From the NCBI RefSeq assembly GCF_034661175.1, contig NZ_CP141058.1, positions 4,216,001-4,280,000 of the forward strand: a stretch of DNA of 64,000 nucleotides, written 5' to 3'. Every line of letters begins with the position of its first letter. Within the stretch, counting starts at the first letter, position 1. Of the stretch, positions 8,496 to 17,020 are shown piece by piece. Made by a program: the position numbers and the translations under genes. The notes under the pieces are model-generated. The model saw nothing but the letters and a program-made list of their open reading frames with translations. It did no database searches and had not been told where the DNA came from. This stretch comes from Nocardioides renjunii (lineage in GTDB: Bacteria > Actinomycetota > Actinomycetes > Propionibacteriales > Nocardioidaceae).

Positions 8496-8887
8496 CCACG
8501 CCCACCGTCCTGTTCGTCTGCGTCCACAACGCCGGCCGCTCCCAGATGGCCGCCGGCTGGTTGCGCCACCTCGCCGGGGACCGGGTGGAGGTCCTCTCGG
8601 CGGGCTCGGCCCCGGCCGCGTCGATCAACCCCGTGGCGGTCGAGGCGATGGCCGAGGTCGGCATCGACATCGCCGGCCAGCAGCCCAAGGTGCTCACCCC
8701 CGAGGCGGTGCAGACCTCCGACGTGGTGGTCACGATGGGGTGCGGCGACGCCTGCCCCTTCTACCCCGGCACGCGCTACGAGGACTGGGCTCTCGACGAC
8801 CCGGCCGGACAGGGCATCGAGGCCGTCCGACCGATCCGCGACGAGGTGCGGCGGCGTGTCGAGGAGCTCGTGGCGTCCCTCGCCTGA
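8492..8887 (+). CDS. arsC: Arsenate reductase, low-molecular-weight phosphatase type
   Basis: The 131-residue protein starts with the LMW-phosphatase P-loop CVHNAGRSQ (nucleophile Cys10, Arg16), and has further cysteines at residues 84 and 88 in GCGDACPFYPG and an acidic DDPAG loop. This is the thioredoxin- or mycothiol-linked ArsC class, which reduces arsenate to arsenite for export by the ACR3 protein encoded just upstream. The cysteine spacing should allow the usual triple-cysteine relay. The ATG overlaps the acr3 stop by 4 bp. It ends 3 bp before the convergent LacI gene. Confidence 0.92.
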   Translation: MTTPTVLFVCVHNAGRSQMAAGWLRHLAGDRVEVLSAGSAPAASINPVAVEAMAEVGIDIAGQQPKVLTPEAVQTSDVVVTMGCGDACPFYPGTRYEDWALDDPAGQGIEAVRPIRDEVRRRVEELVASLA

Positions 8888-8890
8888 AGC

Positions 8891-9934
8891 TCAGGCGCTG
8901 GCGCGGCGCACGAGGGTCGGCGGGATGATCAGCCGCATCGGGTGGCTGGTGCCGACGTGGTCGACCCGCTCGAGCAGCAGCCGCGTCGCGCGCTCGGCCA
9001 TCTCGACGACCGGTTGCCGCACCGTCGTCAGCGACGGGGACGTGCGCTCGGCGACCCCGAGGTCGTCGTAGCCGACGACCGCGATGTCGTCCGGCACCCG
9101 GCGGCCCAGCTCGGCCAGCACCCGCAGCGCGCCCGCGGCCATCAGGTCGGAGGCGACCACGAGGCCGTCGAGGTCGGGGAAGCGCTCCATCAGCTCCCGG
9201 GCGGCGAACACGCCGCTCTCCTCGGTGAAGTCGCCGTGGGCGACGGCGTCGACCGGCAGGCCGGCGGCCGTCATGGCCTGGCGCCACCCGGCGAGGCGGT
9301 CGGCGGCGGCGGTCATGTCGGAGGGACCCGCGATGGTGCCGATCCGCGTGCACCCGCGGCCGATCAGCACCTCGGTCGCCTCGCGCTCGCCGGCGGTGTT
9401 GTCGACGTCGACGTAGGCCACCTGGTCGCCGCCCGTCCACGGCCTCCCGCCGAAGACGCAGGGCAGGCCGATATCGGCGAGGTGCTCGGCGAGCCGGTCC
9501 TCGCGGTGGTGGGAGACGACGAGCGCGCCGTCGACGTGGCGGTTGGTGAGGTAGCGAAGCGTCCTGGCCGTCGAGGCGCCCGGACGGGCGAGCAGCAGCA
9601 CCAGCTGGATGTCGCGCTCGCCGAGCACCCGGGTGACCCCGCGCAGGGTGCCGGCGAAGAACGGGTCGCTGAAGACGCGGTCGTCGGGCTCGGGCACCAT
9701 CACCGCGATCGAGTCCGTGCGCCGGGTGACCAGGCTGCGGGCCGCCGGGTTGGGGACGTAGCCGAGCGTGCGCACCGCCGTGTCGACCGCGGACTGCGCC
9801 CGGGCACTGACCCGCTCGCCTCCGTTGATCGCCCGCGAGGCCGTGGCGCGCGAGACGCCGGCGACGCGCGCCACCTCGTCGAGCGTGGGCGAACCCTGGC
9901 CCGACGAGGTGCGCGGCGTGGTCACCCGCGCCAC
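8891..9934 (-). CDS. LacI-family transcriptional regulator of the sugar operon
   Basis: The 347-residue repressor has an N-terminal helix-turn-helix with hinge helix (TLDEVARVAGVSRATASRAI, residues 17-36, then YVPNPAARSL) and a periplasmic-binding-protein-like effector domain. It is the last gene of the operon binding protein - two permeases - glucosidase, only 1 bp after the glucosidase stop. The two TGAGAGCGCTTCCA operators at the operon promoter are its probable targets. The likely inducer is a beta-glucoside or oligosaccharide, an inference from the operon. A GTG at 9934 or 9925 could start it. Confidence 0.9.
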   Translation of the reverse strand: MARVTTPRTSSGQGSPTLDEVARVAGVSRATASRAINGGERVSARAQSAVDTAVRTLGYVPNPAARSLVTRRTDSIAVMVPEPDDRVFSDPFFAGTLRGVTRVLGERDIQLVLLLARPGASTARTLRYLTNRHVDGALVVSHHREDRLAEHLADIGLPCVFGGRPWTGGDQVAYVDVDNTAGEREATEVLIGRGCTRIGTIAGPSDMTAAADRLAGWRQAMTAAGLPVDAVAHGDFTEESGVFAARELMERFPDLDGLVVASDLMAAGALRVLAELGRRVPDDIAVVGYDDLGVAERTSPSLTTVRQPVVEMAERATRLLLERVDHVGTSHPMRLIIPPTLVRRASA

Positions 9935-9935
9935 G

Positions 9936-11408
9936 CTAGCCGCCCAGCGACTCGGTCGCGGGCAGCATGCCGGTCCGCGAGAGCTCGGCGTACCAGTGGG
10001 CGCTCGACTTGGGGGTGCGCAGCTGCGTGTCGTAGTCGACGTGGACCAGGCCGAACCGCTTGGCGTAGCCGAAGGCCCACTCGAAGTTGTCGCAGAACGA
10101 CCACTGGAAGAAGCCGCGGACGTCGACGCCCTCGTCCACGGCCAGGTGCACCGCGCGGAGGTAGGAGTCGAGGAACGCGATCCGGTCGGGGTCGTGGACC
10201 GCGCCGTGCTCGTCGGGGACGTCCGCGAAGGCGGCGCCGGTCTCGGTGAGGTAGATCGGCAGGCGCGGGTAGTCGTCGTGGAGGCGGCGCAGCAGGCGGT
10301 GGAGGCCCTCGGGCTGGATCTCCCAGCCCATGTCGGTGACCGGAAGCCCCCGGCTCGGGAAGGTCACGTGCTCGGAGCCGACGAACGGCGACACCGCGAC
10401 CCGGTCGGGTCCGTCCGCGCCGACGCCGACGACGTCGGTGCGCAGGTGCCCCGAGACCTCGTTGCCGTGGTAGTAGTTCACGCCCAGCACGTCGATCGGC
10501 GCGGAGGTGATGGCCAGGTCGCCGTCGCGCACGACGTCGTACCAGGGCTTGCGCTGCCACGTCAGGTGGGAGGTGTCCTCGAGCAGGTCGGCGGGGTAGG
10601 AGCCGCGGAAGACCGGGTCGAGGAACAGCCGGTTGTGCAGCGCGTCGATGCGGCGGGCCGCGTCGACGTCCACCGGGTCGTCGGGGTCGCTCGGGTCCGG
10701 CACGGTGAGGTTGAGGCTGAGGCCGAGGCGGTCGGCGCCGCGGCTGCGCAGCTCGGTGGTGACCAGGCCGTGGCCCAGCAGCAGGTGGTGCGCCGCGACC
10801 AGCCCGGCCGCCCCCTCCTGCCGGCCCGGGGCGTGGTGGCCCGCGGTGTAGCCCAGCAGCGAGGAGCAGAACGGCTCGTTGAGCGTCGTCCACGTTGGCA
10901 CGCGGTCGCCGAGCACGTCGTGCACGGCCAGCGCGTAGTCGACGAAGCGGTGGGCGGTGTCGCGGTTGGTCCACCCGCCCGCGTCCTCGAGTGCCTGCGG
11001 CAGGTCCCAGTGGTAGAGCGTCAGCCAGGGGGCGATGCCGTGGCGCAGGAGCTCGTCGACGAGCCGGTCGTAGAAGGCCAGTCCGGCCGGGTTGACCGGT
11101 CCCGCGTCCGGTCGCACGCGCGGCCAGCTCACGGAGAACCGGTAGGACGTGGCGCCGAGGTCGGCGAGCAGGGCCACGTCGGAGGGCATGCGGTGGTAGT
11201 GCTCGCACGCGACGTCGCCGGTGTCCCCTCCCATCACGGCGCCGGGGACGCGGGAGAAGGTGTCCCAGATGGAGGGCGTGCGTCCGTCCTCGGCGACGGC
11301 CCCCTCGATCTGGTAGGACGCGGTGGCCATGCCCCAGGTGAAGTCCGCCGGGAAGCGGACCTCCCCGGTGCTCACCGCGTCGTCGAGGGGCTTGCTCTGG
11401 ACGGTCAT
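9936..11408 (-). CDS. Glycoside hydrolase family 1 beta-glucosidase
   Basis: The 490-residue enzyme has the GH1 N-terminal motif FTWGMATASYQIEGA, acid/base glutamate E178 in TLNEPF, nucleophile E389 in YLTETG, and the C-terminal SFCDNFEWAFGYAKRFGLVHVDY stretch. There is no signal peptide, so it should cleave imported beta-glucosides (for example cellobiose) in the cytoplasm. It overlaps the upstream permease gene by 4 bp (ATGA), which ties hydrolysis to uptake. A paralogue lies at 38.8-40.2 kb without transporter genes. Linkage preference is not readable. Confidence 0.93.
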   Translation of the reverse strand: MTVQSKPLDDAVSTGEVRFPADFTWGMATASYQIEGAVAEDGRTPSIWDTFSRVPGAVMGGDTGDVACEHYHRMPSDVALLADLGATSYRFSVSWPRVRPDAGPVNPAGLAFYDRLVDELLRHGIAPWLTLYHWDLPQALEDAGGWTNRDTAHRFVDYALAVHDVLGDRVPTWTTLNEPFCSSLLGYTAGHHAPGRQEGAAGLVAAHHLLLGHGLVTTELRSRGADRLGLSLNLTVPDPSDPDDPVDVDAARRIDALHNRLFLDPVFRGSYPADLLEDTSHLTWQRKPWYDVVRDGDLAITSAPIDVLGVNYYHGNEVSGHLRTDVVGVGADGPDRVAVSPFVGSEHVTFPSRGLPVTDMGWEIQPEGLHRLLRRLHDDYPRLPIYLTETGAAFADVPDEHGAVHDPDRIAFLDSYLRAVHLAVDEGVDVRGFFQWSFCDNFEWAFGYAKRFGLVHVDYDTQLRTPKSSAHWYAELSRTGMLPATESLGG

Positions 11409-12223
11409 CCCTTGACTGCTCCTTGCATGATGCCGGCGACCAGCTGGCGGCCGGTGAGGACGAACAGGATCAGCAGCGGCACGGTGGCCAACGTGGCTCC
11501 GGTGAGGACCAGGCTGTAGTCCTTGAAGAAGCCGCTCTGCAGCTGGTTGAGCGCGACCTGGACGGTGGGGTTGTCCGCCGGCAGGGCGATGAAGGGCCAG
11601 AAGAAGTCGGTCCAGGTGGCCATGAACGTGAAGAGCCACAGGATGGCCGCGGCCGGCCGGGCCGCCGGGCCCACGACGTGCCACACGACCCGGATCTGTG
11701 AGCACCCGTCCATCCGCGCGGCCTCGATGAGCTCGTCGGGCACGGCGTCGACGAGGTACTGGCGCATGAAGAACACCCCGAACGCCGTCACGAGCGTGGG
11801 CACGATGATTGACCACGTGGTGCCGGTCCAGCCGAGCTCGGACATCAGGATGAAGAGGGGTACGACGCCGAGCTGGGTGGGGACGGCCATGGTGGCCACC
11901 ACCCCGGCCAGCAGCAGGGACCGGCCGCGGAACCGCAGCTTGGCGAAGGCGTAGCCGGCCAGGGTGCCGAAGATGACGGTCGAGGTGGCGCAGACCGAGG
12001 CGACCAGCACGCTGTTGCCGACGGCCTTCCAGAACGGGACGGTGTCGATGACCCGGCTCGCGTTGTCGAGGAAGTGGCCGCCGGGCAGCAGCGGGGGCAC
12101 GCCCTGGGCGGCCACCTGCGCGGTGTGGGAGCCGAGCAGGAAGGACCAGTAGAACGGGGCCGCGGAGCCGATGACGAAGGCCGCGAGCAGGCCGTAGACG
12201 AGGAAGCCGGGACGTCTGGTCAC
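11405..12223 (-). CDS. Carbohydrate ABC transporter permease, MalG type
   Basis: The 272-residue inner-membrane protein has six predicted helices and the EAA loop IEAARMDGCSQIRVVWHVVGP, which docks the ATPase. It is the second permease of a CUT1-type sugar importer. The GTG start overlaps the stop of the MalF-type gene by 4 bp and its own stop overlaps the glucosidase start. No ATPase gene is present in the operon; actinobacterial CUT1 systems usually share a housekeeping MsiK-type ATPase encoded elsewhere. Confidence 0.9.
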   Translation of the reverse strand: MTRRPGFLVYGLLAAFVIGSAAPFYWSFLLGSHTAQVAAQGVPPLLPGGHFLDNASRVIDTVPFWKAVGNSVLVASVCATSTVIFGTLAGYAFAKLRFRGRSLLLAGVVATMAVPTQLGVVPLFILMSELGWTGTTWSIIVPTLVTAFGVFFMRQYLVDAVPDELIEAARMDGCSQIRVVWHVVGPAARPAAAILWLFTFMATWTDFFWPFIALPADNPTVQVALNQLQSGFFKDYSLVLTGATLATVPLLILFVLTGRQLVAGIMQGAVKG

Positions 12224-13238
12224 TTGTCCGCCCCCAGGCTCCCGATGCGCTTGATGAGGACGAGGTTGACCAGGGCGATCAGGAGGATGAGCACGAAGAG
12301 CATCCAGGCGGTCGCCGAGGCGCGGCCGAGGTCGCGCAGCTGCCAGCCGAAGTCGTAGACCAGCATCGTGATCGTGCCGAACTGGCGGTCGCTGCCGCCG
12401 TTGCGCGCGGTCGTCTCGTCGAAGAGCCGCGGCTCGGCGAAGATCTGCAGGCCGCCGATCGTGGAGGTGATGATGACGAAGATCATCGTGGGGCGGATCA
12501 TCGGCAGCGTGATGGAGAGGAACTGCCGCACGCGGCTGGCGCCGTCGAGCGAGGCCGACTCGTAGAGGTCGCGCGGCACCGCCTGCATCGCGGCGAGGAA
12601 GATCAGGGCGTTGAAGCCGGTCCAGCGCCAGTTGACCATCGTGGCGATGGCCACGTGGCTGGCGAACCGGTCGGTGTGCCAGGAGATGGGGCCGATCCCC
12701 ACGGTGCCGAGCAGCTCGTTGAGCAGGCCGTAGCGGTCACCGAAGACGCTGCCGAAGATGATCGCCACCGCGACCGGGGAGACCACGAACGGGAGCAGGA
12801 TGCTCATCCGCCACCAGGTCCGACCGCGCAGCTGGTTGTCGAGCAGGCCGGCGAGGACCACCGCGATGATGACCTGCGGTACGGACGAGAGCACGAAGAT
12901 GCTCAGGGTGTTGACGACCTGCTTGGAGAAGTAGGGGTTGGCCCAGACGTCGCGGTAGTTCTGGAGTCCGACGAAGTCGCCCTGGCCACCCAGCAGGCTC
13001 CAGTCGTGGACGGACACGTAGGCGGTGTAGGCCAGCGGGAACGCCCCCACGATCGCGAACACGATGAAGAACGGGGAGATGTAGAGGTAGGGCGCGGAGC
13101 GCACGTCCCACGCCGCGCGGCGCTCGCGCCACGAGCGCCGGACGACCGGCTCCGTCCCGCCGGGCCGACCCGCCCGGGGCGGGGAGGTGGTGGCCTCCCC
13201 GCCCCGGGACCCGGTGGGGTCGAGTGTCTGCTGGGACA
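12220..13238 (-). CDS. Sugar ABC transporter permease, MalF type
   Basis: The protein has a polar N-terminal tail, the YLYISPFFIVFAIVGAFPLAY first helix, and the EAA loop YESASLDGASRVRQFLSITLP, marking it as the MalF-type half of a CUT1 importer. The start is uncertain. A TTG at 13238 gives a natural tail just after the binding-protein stop; a GTG at 13284 in the same frame would overlap that gene by 40 bp. Neither has a convincing ribosome binding site, so translation may be coupled to the upstream gene. It pairs with the MalG-type protein that follows. Confidence 0.88.
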
Positions 13239-13244
13239 AGGGAC

Positions 13245-14522
13245 TCAGCCCAGCGCTGCCACGTCGGCCTGGAACTGCTCCCACGACTCGTCGGGCTCCT
13301 GGGCGCCCTCGTCGACGCGGAGGACCGCCGCCTGGAACGCCGTCAGGATGTCGGAGTACTTCGGACCCTTGTAGGGCTGGACGGTGATGGCCTCCGCCCG
13401 GTTGGCGTAGATCTTGCCGATCTCGGCGTCGTTGAAGTACGGGTTGACCGCGTCGGTGATCTCAGGCGCGTCCTGGGCCTCGACCTGGCTCGGGAAGGGG
13501 CCCTTGGCGGCGAACGCCTTGGCCTGCTGCTCCGGCGCGGAGAGCCAGGCGGCGATCTCCTTGGCCTTCTCGATGTTGTCGCCCTGCGCCGGGACGGTCA
13601 GGTAGGACCCGCCCCAGTTGCCGCCGCCGCCGGGGAAGACGTCGGCGATGTCCCAGCCCTCGACGCCCTCGGCGTTGCCCTCGATGATGCCGAGCATCCA
13701 GCCGGGGCAGAAGGTCGTGGCGAAGCCGTCGTTCTGGAACGAGGCGGTCCAGTCGTCGCCCCACTGCGCGAGCTGCGTCGACAGGGTGTCGGAGTGGCCC
13801 GTGACGTCGTCCCAGACCTTCTTGAGGTCGGGGTTGTCGGTCTGGATGGTGTTGTCGTCGGCCTCGAACGGGTTCTCGACCTGGTTGAGCATCGCCTGGC
13901 CGAGGGCCCCGGAGGAGTCGTACCACGCGGTGTCGGGCACCTTCTCGACGAACTCCTCGCCCAGGGCGAAGTAGTCCTCCCAGGTGCCCATCAGCTTGGC
14001 CACCTCCTCGCGGTCGGTGGGCAGGCCGGCCTTCTCGAAGAGGTCGGCGCGGTAGCACACGCCCTCGGGGCCGACGTCGGTGCCGTAGCCGATCATCTGG
14101 CCCTCGGAGTTGGTGCCCTTCTCGGCGACGAAGTCGAGCCAGCGGCCCTCCAACTCCGGGTCGGTGAGGTCGGCGAAGGCGTCGCTCTCGGCCAGCACGG
14201 CGGCGATCGCGTCGCCCTCGATGGCCTCGATGTCGGAGAGTCCCGATCCGGCGGCGAGCTTGGTGTAGAGGTTGGCCTTGGCGTCGTCCCAGGTGCCGAC
14301 CTTCACCTGCTCCAGGACGACCTCGTCCTGCATCTCGTTGTACTCCTCGATGAGGCCCTCGTAGCCGAACTCGTTGAACGTCGCGACGGTGATCTTGGTC
14401 TTGCCGTCCGACGTGGTCGCGTCGTCGTCGCTGCCGCCGCACGCAGCCAACGTCGACGCGAGGGTCAGCGCCAACAGCGCGCTGGTGGCGAGCCGAGCTC
14501 GCCGGTTCCTGGATGTCTGCAC
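13245..14522 (-). CDS. Extracellular sugar-binding lipoprotein of the ABC importer
   Basis: The 425-residue protein has an arginine-rich N-terminus, a hydrophobic signal segment and a lipobox LAAC (about residues 24-27) followed by GGSDDD, so it should be a membrane-anchored solute-binding lipoprotein. Its TFNEFGYEGLIEEYNEM start after the linker fits family 1 extracellular solute-binding proteins. It captures the sugar for the two permeases downstream. The GTG at 14522 is chosen because GGCAGGAG precedes it by about 7 nt; the frame stays open upstream across the promoter and operator, which is not plausible as coding. Confidence 0.9.
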   Translation of the reverse strand: MQTSRNRRARLATSALLALTLASTLAACGGSDDDATTSDGKTKITVATFNEFGYEGLIEEYNEMQDEVVLEQVKVGTWDDAKANLYTKLAAGSGLSDIEAIEGDAIAAVLAESDAFADLTDPELEGRWLDFVAEKGTNSEGQMIGYGTDVGPEGVCYRADLFEKAGLPTDREEVAKLMGTWEDYFALGEEFVEKVPDTAWYDSSGALGQAMLNQVENPFEADDNTIQTDNPDLKKVWDDVTGHSDTLSTQLAQWGDDWTASFQNDGFATTFCPGWMLGIIEGNAEGVEGWDIADVFPGGGGNWGGSYLTVPAQGDNIEKAKEIAAWLSAPEQQAKAFAAKGPFPSQVEAQDAPEITDAVNPYFNDAEIGKIYANRAEAITVQPYKGPKYSDILTAFQAAVLRVDEGAQEPDESWEQFQADVAALG

Positions 14523-14595
14523 CACTGCACTCCTGCCGTCCTGCGGATCGCCGGGGCGAGGTGCCCGGCCGGGAAGGTGGACGGGAGCGGGTGTG

Positions 14596-14609
14596 TGAGA
14601 GCGCTTCCA
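14596..14609. promoter_or_regulatory. LacI-type operator 1
   Basis: The 14-mer TGAGAGCGCTTCCA is a near-palindrome of the LacI/CcpA class (central AGCGCT). It lies just downstream of the probable -10 box of the sugar operon and is identical to the copy at 14685. Confidence 0.75.
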
Positions 14610-14625
14610 CTTTCGTCCGAGCGCC

Positions 14626-14655
14626 ACTATGGCGTGCGTCACACGGCAGTGTCAA
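14626..14655 (-). promoter_or_regulatory. Sigma70-type promoter of the sugar-uptake operon
   Basis: On the minus strand TTGACA (14655-14650) is followed after 18 bp by CATAGT (14631-14626). This is a strong vegetative promoter pattern driving the binding-protein gene. The two operators flank it. Confidence 0.65.
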
Positions 14656-14684
14656 CGGGGCGCTGGCAAGTCGTGACCCAATCG

Positions 14685-14698
14685 TGAGAGCGCTTCCA
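14685..14698. promoter_or_regulatory. LacI-type operator 2
   Basis: A second exact copy of TGAGAGCGCTTCCA lies 89 bp from the first, upstream of the -35 box. The spacing is about 8.5 helical turns, so simple same-face looping is not guaranteed, but joint repression by a LacI tetramer or two dimers is plausible. Confidence 0.75.
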
Positions 14699-14776
14699 TG
14701 ATCGTGCGCATTCTAGTCCTCGTTGCGCGTGCATCCACGGCGCCCCGAGGGTCGTGGCGACCGCCCGCAAGACCGG

Positions 14777-16225
14777 TCAGGACCAGCGCAGCACGCCGTC
14801 GTCGAGCCGCGCGCTGCGCAGGGCGACGGCGTCGCGGACGTAGCTCTGCTTGAGCGTCCACGGCGCGACCGTGCCCTGGCGGGGCAGCGTGTGCACCACC
14901 CGCTGGACGTAGCCGGCGTCGAAGTCCATGAGCGGCACCTCACCGACCGACTCGTCGCGCACCGGCACCACCGAGCGCGTGCCGGTGGTCCGCATCCGCC
15001 GCAGCACCCGGACGACGTACTCGGCGACGAGGTCGGCCTTGAGCGTCCACGACGCGTTGGTGTAGCCGATGGTGAAGGCGAAGTTGGGCACGCCCGAGAG
15101 CATCATGGCGCGGTAGGCCATGGTCTCGTGCGGCTTGACGGTCTCGCCGTCCACGCTGAGCTCGGCGCCGCCGAAGACCTGCAGGTTAAGCCCGGTGGCG
15201 GTGACCACGACGTCGGCCTCGAGGTGCTCGCCCGAGACCAGCCGGATCCCGGTCTCGGTGAACGCCTCGATGCGGTCGGTCACCACCGATGCGGTGCCCT
15301 CGGAGATCGCGGTGAACAGGTCGCCGTCCGGCACCAGGCACATGCGCTGGTCCCAGGGGTCGTACGTCGGGCGGAAGTGGGTGTCGACGGCGTAGCCCGG
15401 CGGGAGCAGGGCGACGTTGGCCTTGCGAACCACGCTCCGCACGAGGTCGGGGCGCTGCCGGCTGAGCCGGTAGAGCGCCGACTGCACCACGATGTTCTTC
15501 CAGCGCGTGACGGAGTAGGACGCCCGCTCACCGACCAGCGAGGTGAGGCGCCGCTTCACGGCGTCCCTGGCGGGGACGGAGAGGACGTAGGTCGGTGAGC
15601 GCTGCAGCATGGTGACGTGGGCGGCGCCGCTCGCGGCGAGCGCCGGGACGAGGGTGACGGCCGTCGCTCCGGAGCCGATCACCACGACCCGCTTGCCGGT
15701 GTGGTCGAGGTCGTCGGGCCAGTGCTGGGGGTGCACCAGCCGGCCGCGGAAGCGCTCCTGTCCCTCGAAGCGCGGCGAGTAGCCCTGGTCGTAGTCGTAG
15801 TAGCCGCTGCACGCCCAGAGGAAGTCGGCCGTGAGCGTGCGGGTGATGCCGTCGACCTCCACGGTGACGGTCCAGCGGGCCGTGCCCGAGTCCCACGCGG
15901 CGCGCGTGACGCGGTGCCCGTAGCGGATGTGGCGGTCGACGCCGAACTCGCGGGCGGTGTCGCGGACGTAGTCGAGGATGGACGCCCCGTCGGCGAGCGC
16001 GGTGTCGCCGCGCCACGGGCGGAACCGGTAGCCGAGCGTGTGCATGTCGGAGTCCGACCGCACGCCGGGGTAGCGGAACAGGTCCCAGGTGCCGCCGCTG
16101 GTCTCGCGGCGCTCCAGCACGGCGTACGACGTCCCCGGCAGGTCTTTGGCGAGGTGGGCCGCGGCGCCGATGCCCGACAGGCCCGCCCCGATGACCAGCA
16201 CGTCCACGTGCTCAGCGGTGCTCAC
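14777..16225 (-). CDS. Flavin-containing monooxygenase (Baeyer-Villiger type)
   Basis: The 482-residue protein has two Rossmann motifs, GAGLSG at residues 13-18 for FAD and GSGATA at 184-189 for NADPH, and between them FRGRLVHPQHWP at 159-170, which matches the FxGxxxHxxxWP fingerprint of Baeyer-Villiger monooxygenases. It should insert oxygen into a ketone or oxidise a heteroatom using NADPH and O2. The start is taken as the GTG at 16225, although GGAGG lies unusually close to it. It follows the amidotransferase gene on the same strand by 44 bp. The substrate is unknown. Confidence 0.88.
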   Translation of the reverse strand: MSTAEHVDVLVIGAGLSGIGAAAHLAKDLPGTSYAVLERRETSGGTWDLFRYPGVRSDSDMHTLGYRFRPWRGDTALADGASILDYVRDTAREFGVDRHIRYGHRVTRAAWDSGTARWTVTVEVDGITRTLTADFLWACSGYYDYDQGYSPRFEGQERFRGRLVHPQHWPDDLDHTGKRVVVIGSGATAVTLVPALAASGAAHVTMLQRSPTYVLSVPARDAVKRRLTSLVGERASYSVTRWKNIVVQSALYRLSRQRPDLVRSVVRKANVALLPPGYAVDTHFRPTYDPWDQRMCLVPDGDLFTAISEGTASVVTDRIEAFTETGIRLVSGEHLEADVVVTATGLNLQVFGGAELSVDGETVKPHETMAYRAMMLSGVPNFAFTIGYTNASWTLKADLVAEYVVRVLRRMRTTGTRSVVPVRDESVGEVPLMDFDAGYVQRVVHTLPRQGTVAPWTLKQSYVRDAVALRSARLDDGVLRWS

Positions 16226-16269
16226 ACCTCCGAGCGTAGGCGATCGGACCCGCGAATCGTAACTGGGAG

Positions 16270-17004
16270 TTACACGCTGGCGTGGAGCTCGACGAAGCGG
16301 GCCAGCAGCCGCACCGGCTCGGTCACCAGCGCCTCCCGCGCCGCGGACTTGAGGAGCTCCTGCTCGTGCGGCTCGTAGTAGCCGTGGGCGCTGTAGGCGT
16401 CGATCCGGTCGCAGATGGCGACGGCGTCGAGCTCGGGGTGGAACTGGGTCGCGTAGACGTTGCGGCCGATCCGGAAGGCGTGCACGGGACACGTGGCGGT
16501 GCCGGCCAGGAGCACCGCCCCCTCCGGCAGGCGCGCGACCGCCTCCTTGTGGCCGAGGTAGGCGGTGAACTCCGCGGGCAGCCCGCCGAAGAGGTCGTCC
16601 TGCCGGCCGGCCTCGGTCAGCCGCACCGGCAGCGCCCCGATCGGCTCGCCCCACCTCCGGTCGACGAGACCGCCGCGCAGCCCGCCGAGCACCCCGATCC
16701 CGTAGCAGGCGCCGAGGAAGGGGAAGTCCGCCGCGACCACCCGCTCGGCGAGGTCGCGCAGGTCGGCCTCGGCCTGCCGCTGCGCCGGCGTCTTGAGGTC
16801 GTCGGGGTCGGACACGTTGAACGGCCCGCCGCCGAGGACGATGCCGGACCAGTCGTCGAGGTCGACCTCCCCGAGCGGCCCCTGCTCGAGCCGGACCCGC
16901 ACGAGCTCGTCGGCGCGCAGGCCGCACCCGGCCAGCACGGCGTCGTACTCCTGCTGGGCGACGTCGTCCTCGGCGCGGGTGCCGAGGAAGAGGAAGGGCT
17001 TCAG
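16270..17004 (-). CDS. Class I glutamine amidotransferase-like protein, apparent CTG start
   Basis: The 244-residue protein has the triad of class I amidotransferases: Cys100 in FLGACYGIG, His189 and Glu191 in TQFHPEL. The sequence DWSGIVLGGGPFNVSD is the oxyanion-side loop. It probably hydrolyses glutamine, or acts as a GMP-synthase-like or gamma-glutamyl hydrolase paralogue. The conserved first strand (KPFLFLGTRAEDD) lies upstream of the first GTG (16938), and the only sensible start is the CTG at 17004, 16 bp after the CaiB stop with GAGGGG about 12 nt before it. No partner synthetase gene is adjacent. Confidence 0.8.
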   Translation of the reverse strand: MKPFLFLGTRAEDDVAQQEYDAVLAGCGLRADELVRVRLEQGPLGEVDLDDWSGIVLGGGPFNVSDPDDLKTPAQRQAEADLRDLAERVVAADFPFLGACYGIGVLGGLRGGLVDRRWGEPIGALPVRLTEAGRQDDLFGGLPAEFTAYLGHKEAVARLPEGAVLLAGTATCPVHAFRIGRNVYATQFHPELDAVAICDRIDAYSAHGYYEPHEQELLKSAAREALVTEPVRLLARFVELHASV

Positions 17005-17020
17005 GGCGAGTCCGTGCCCC

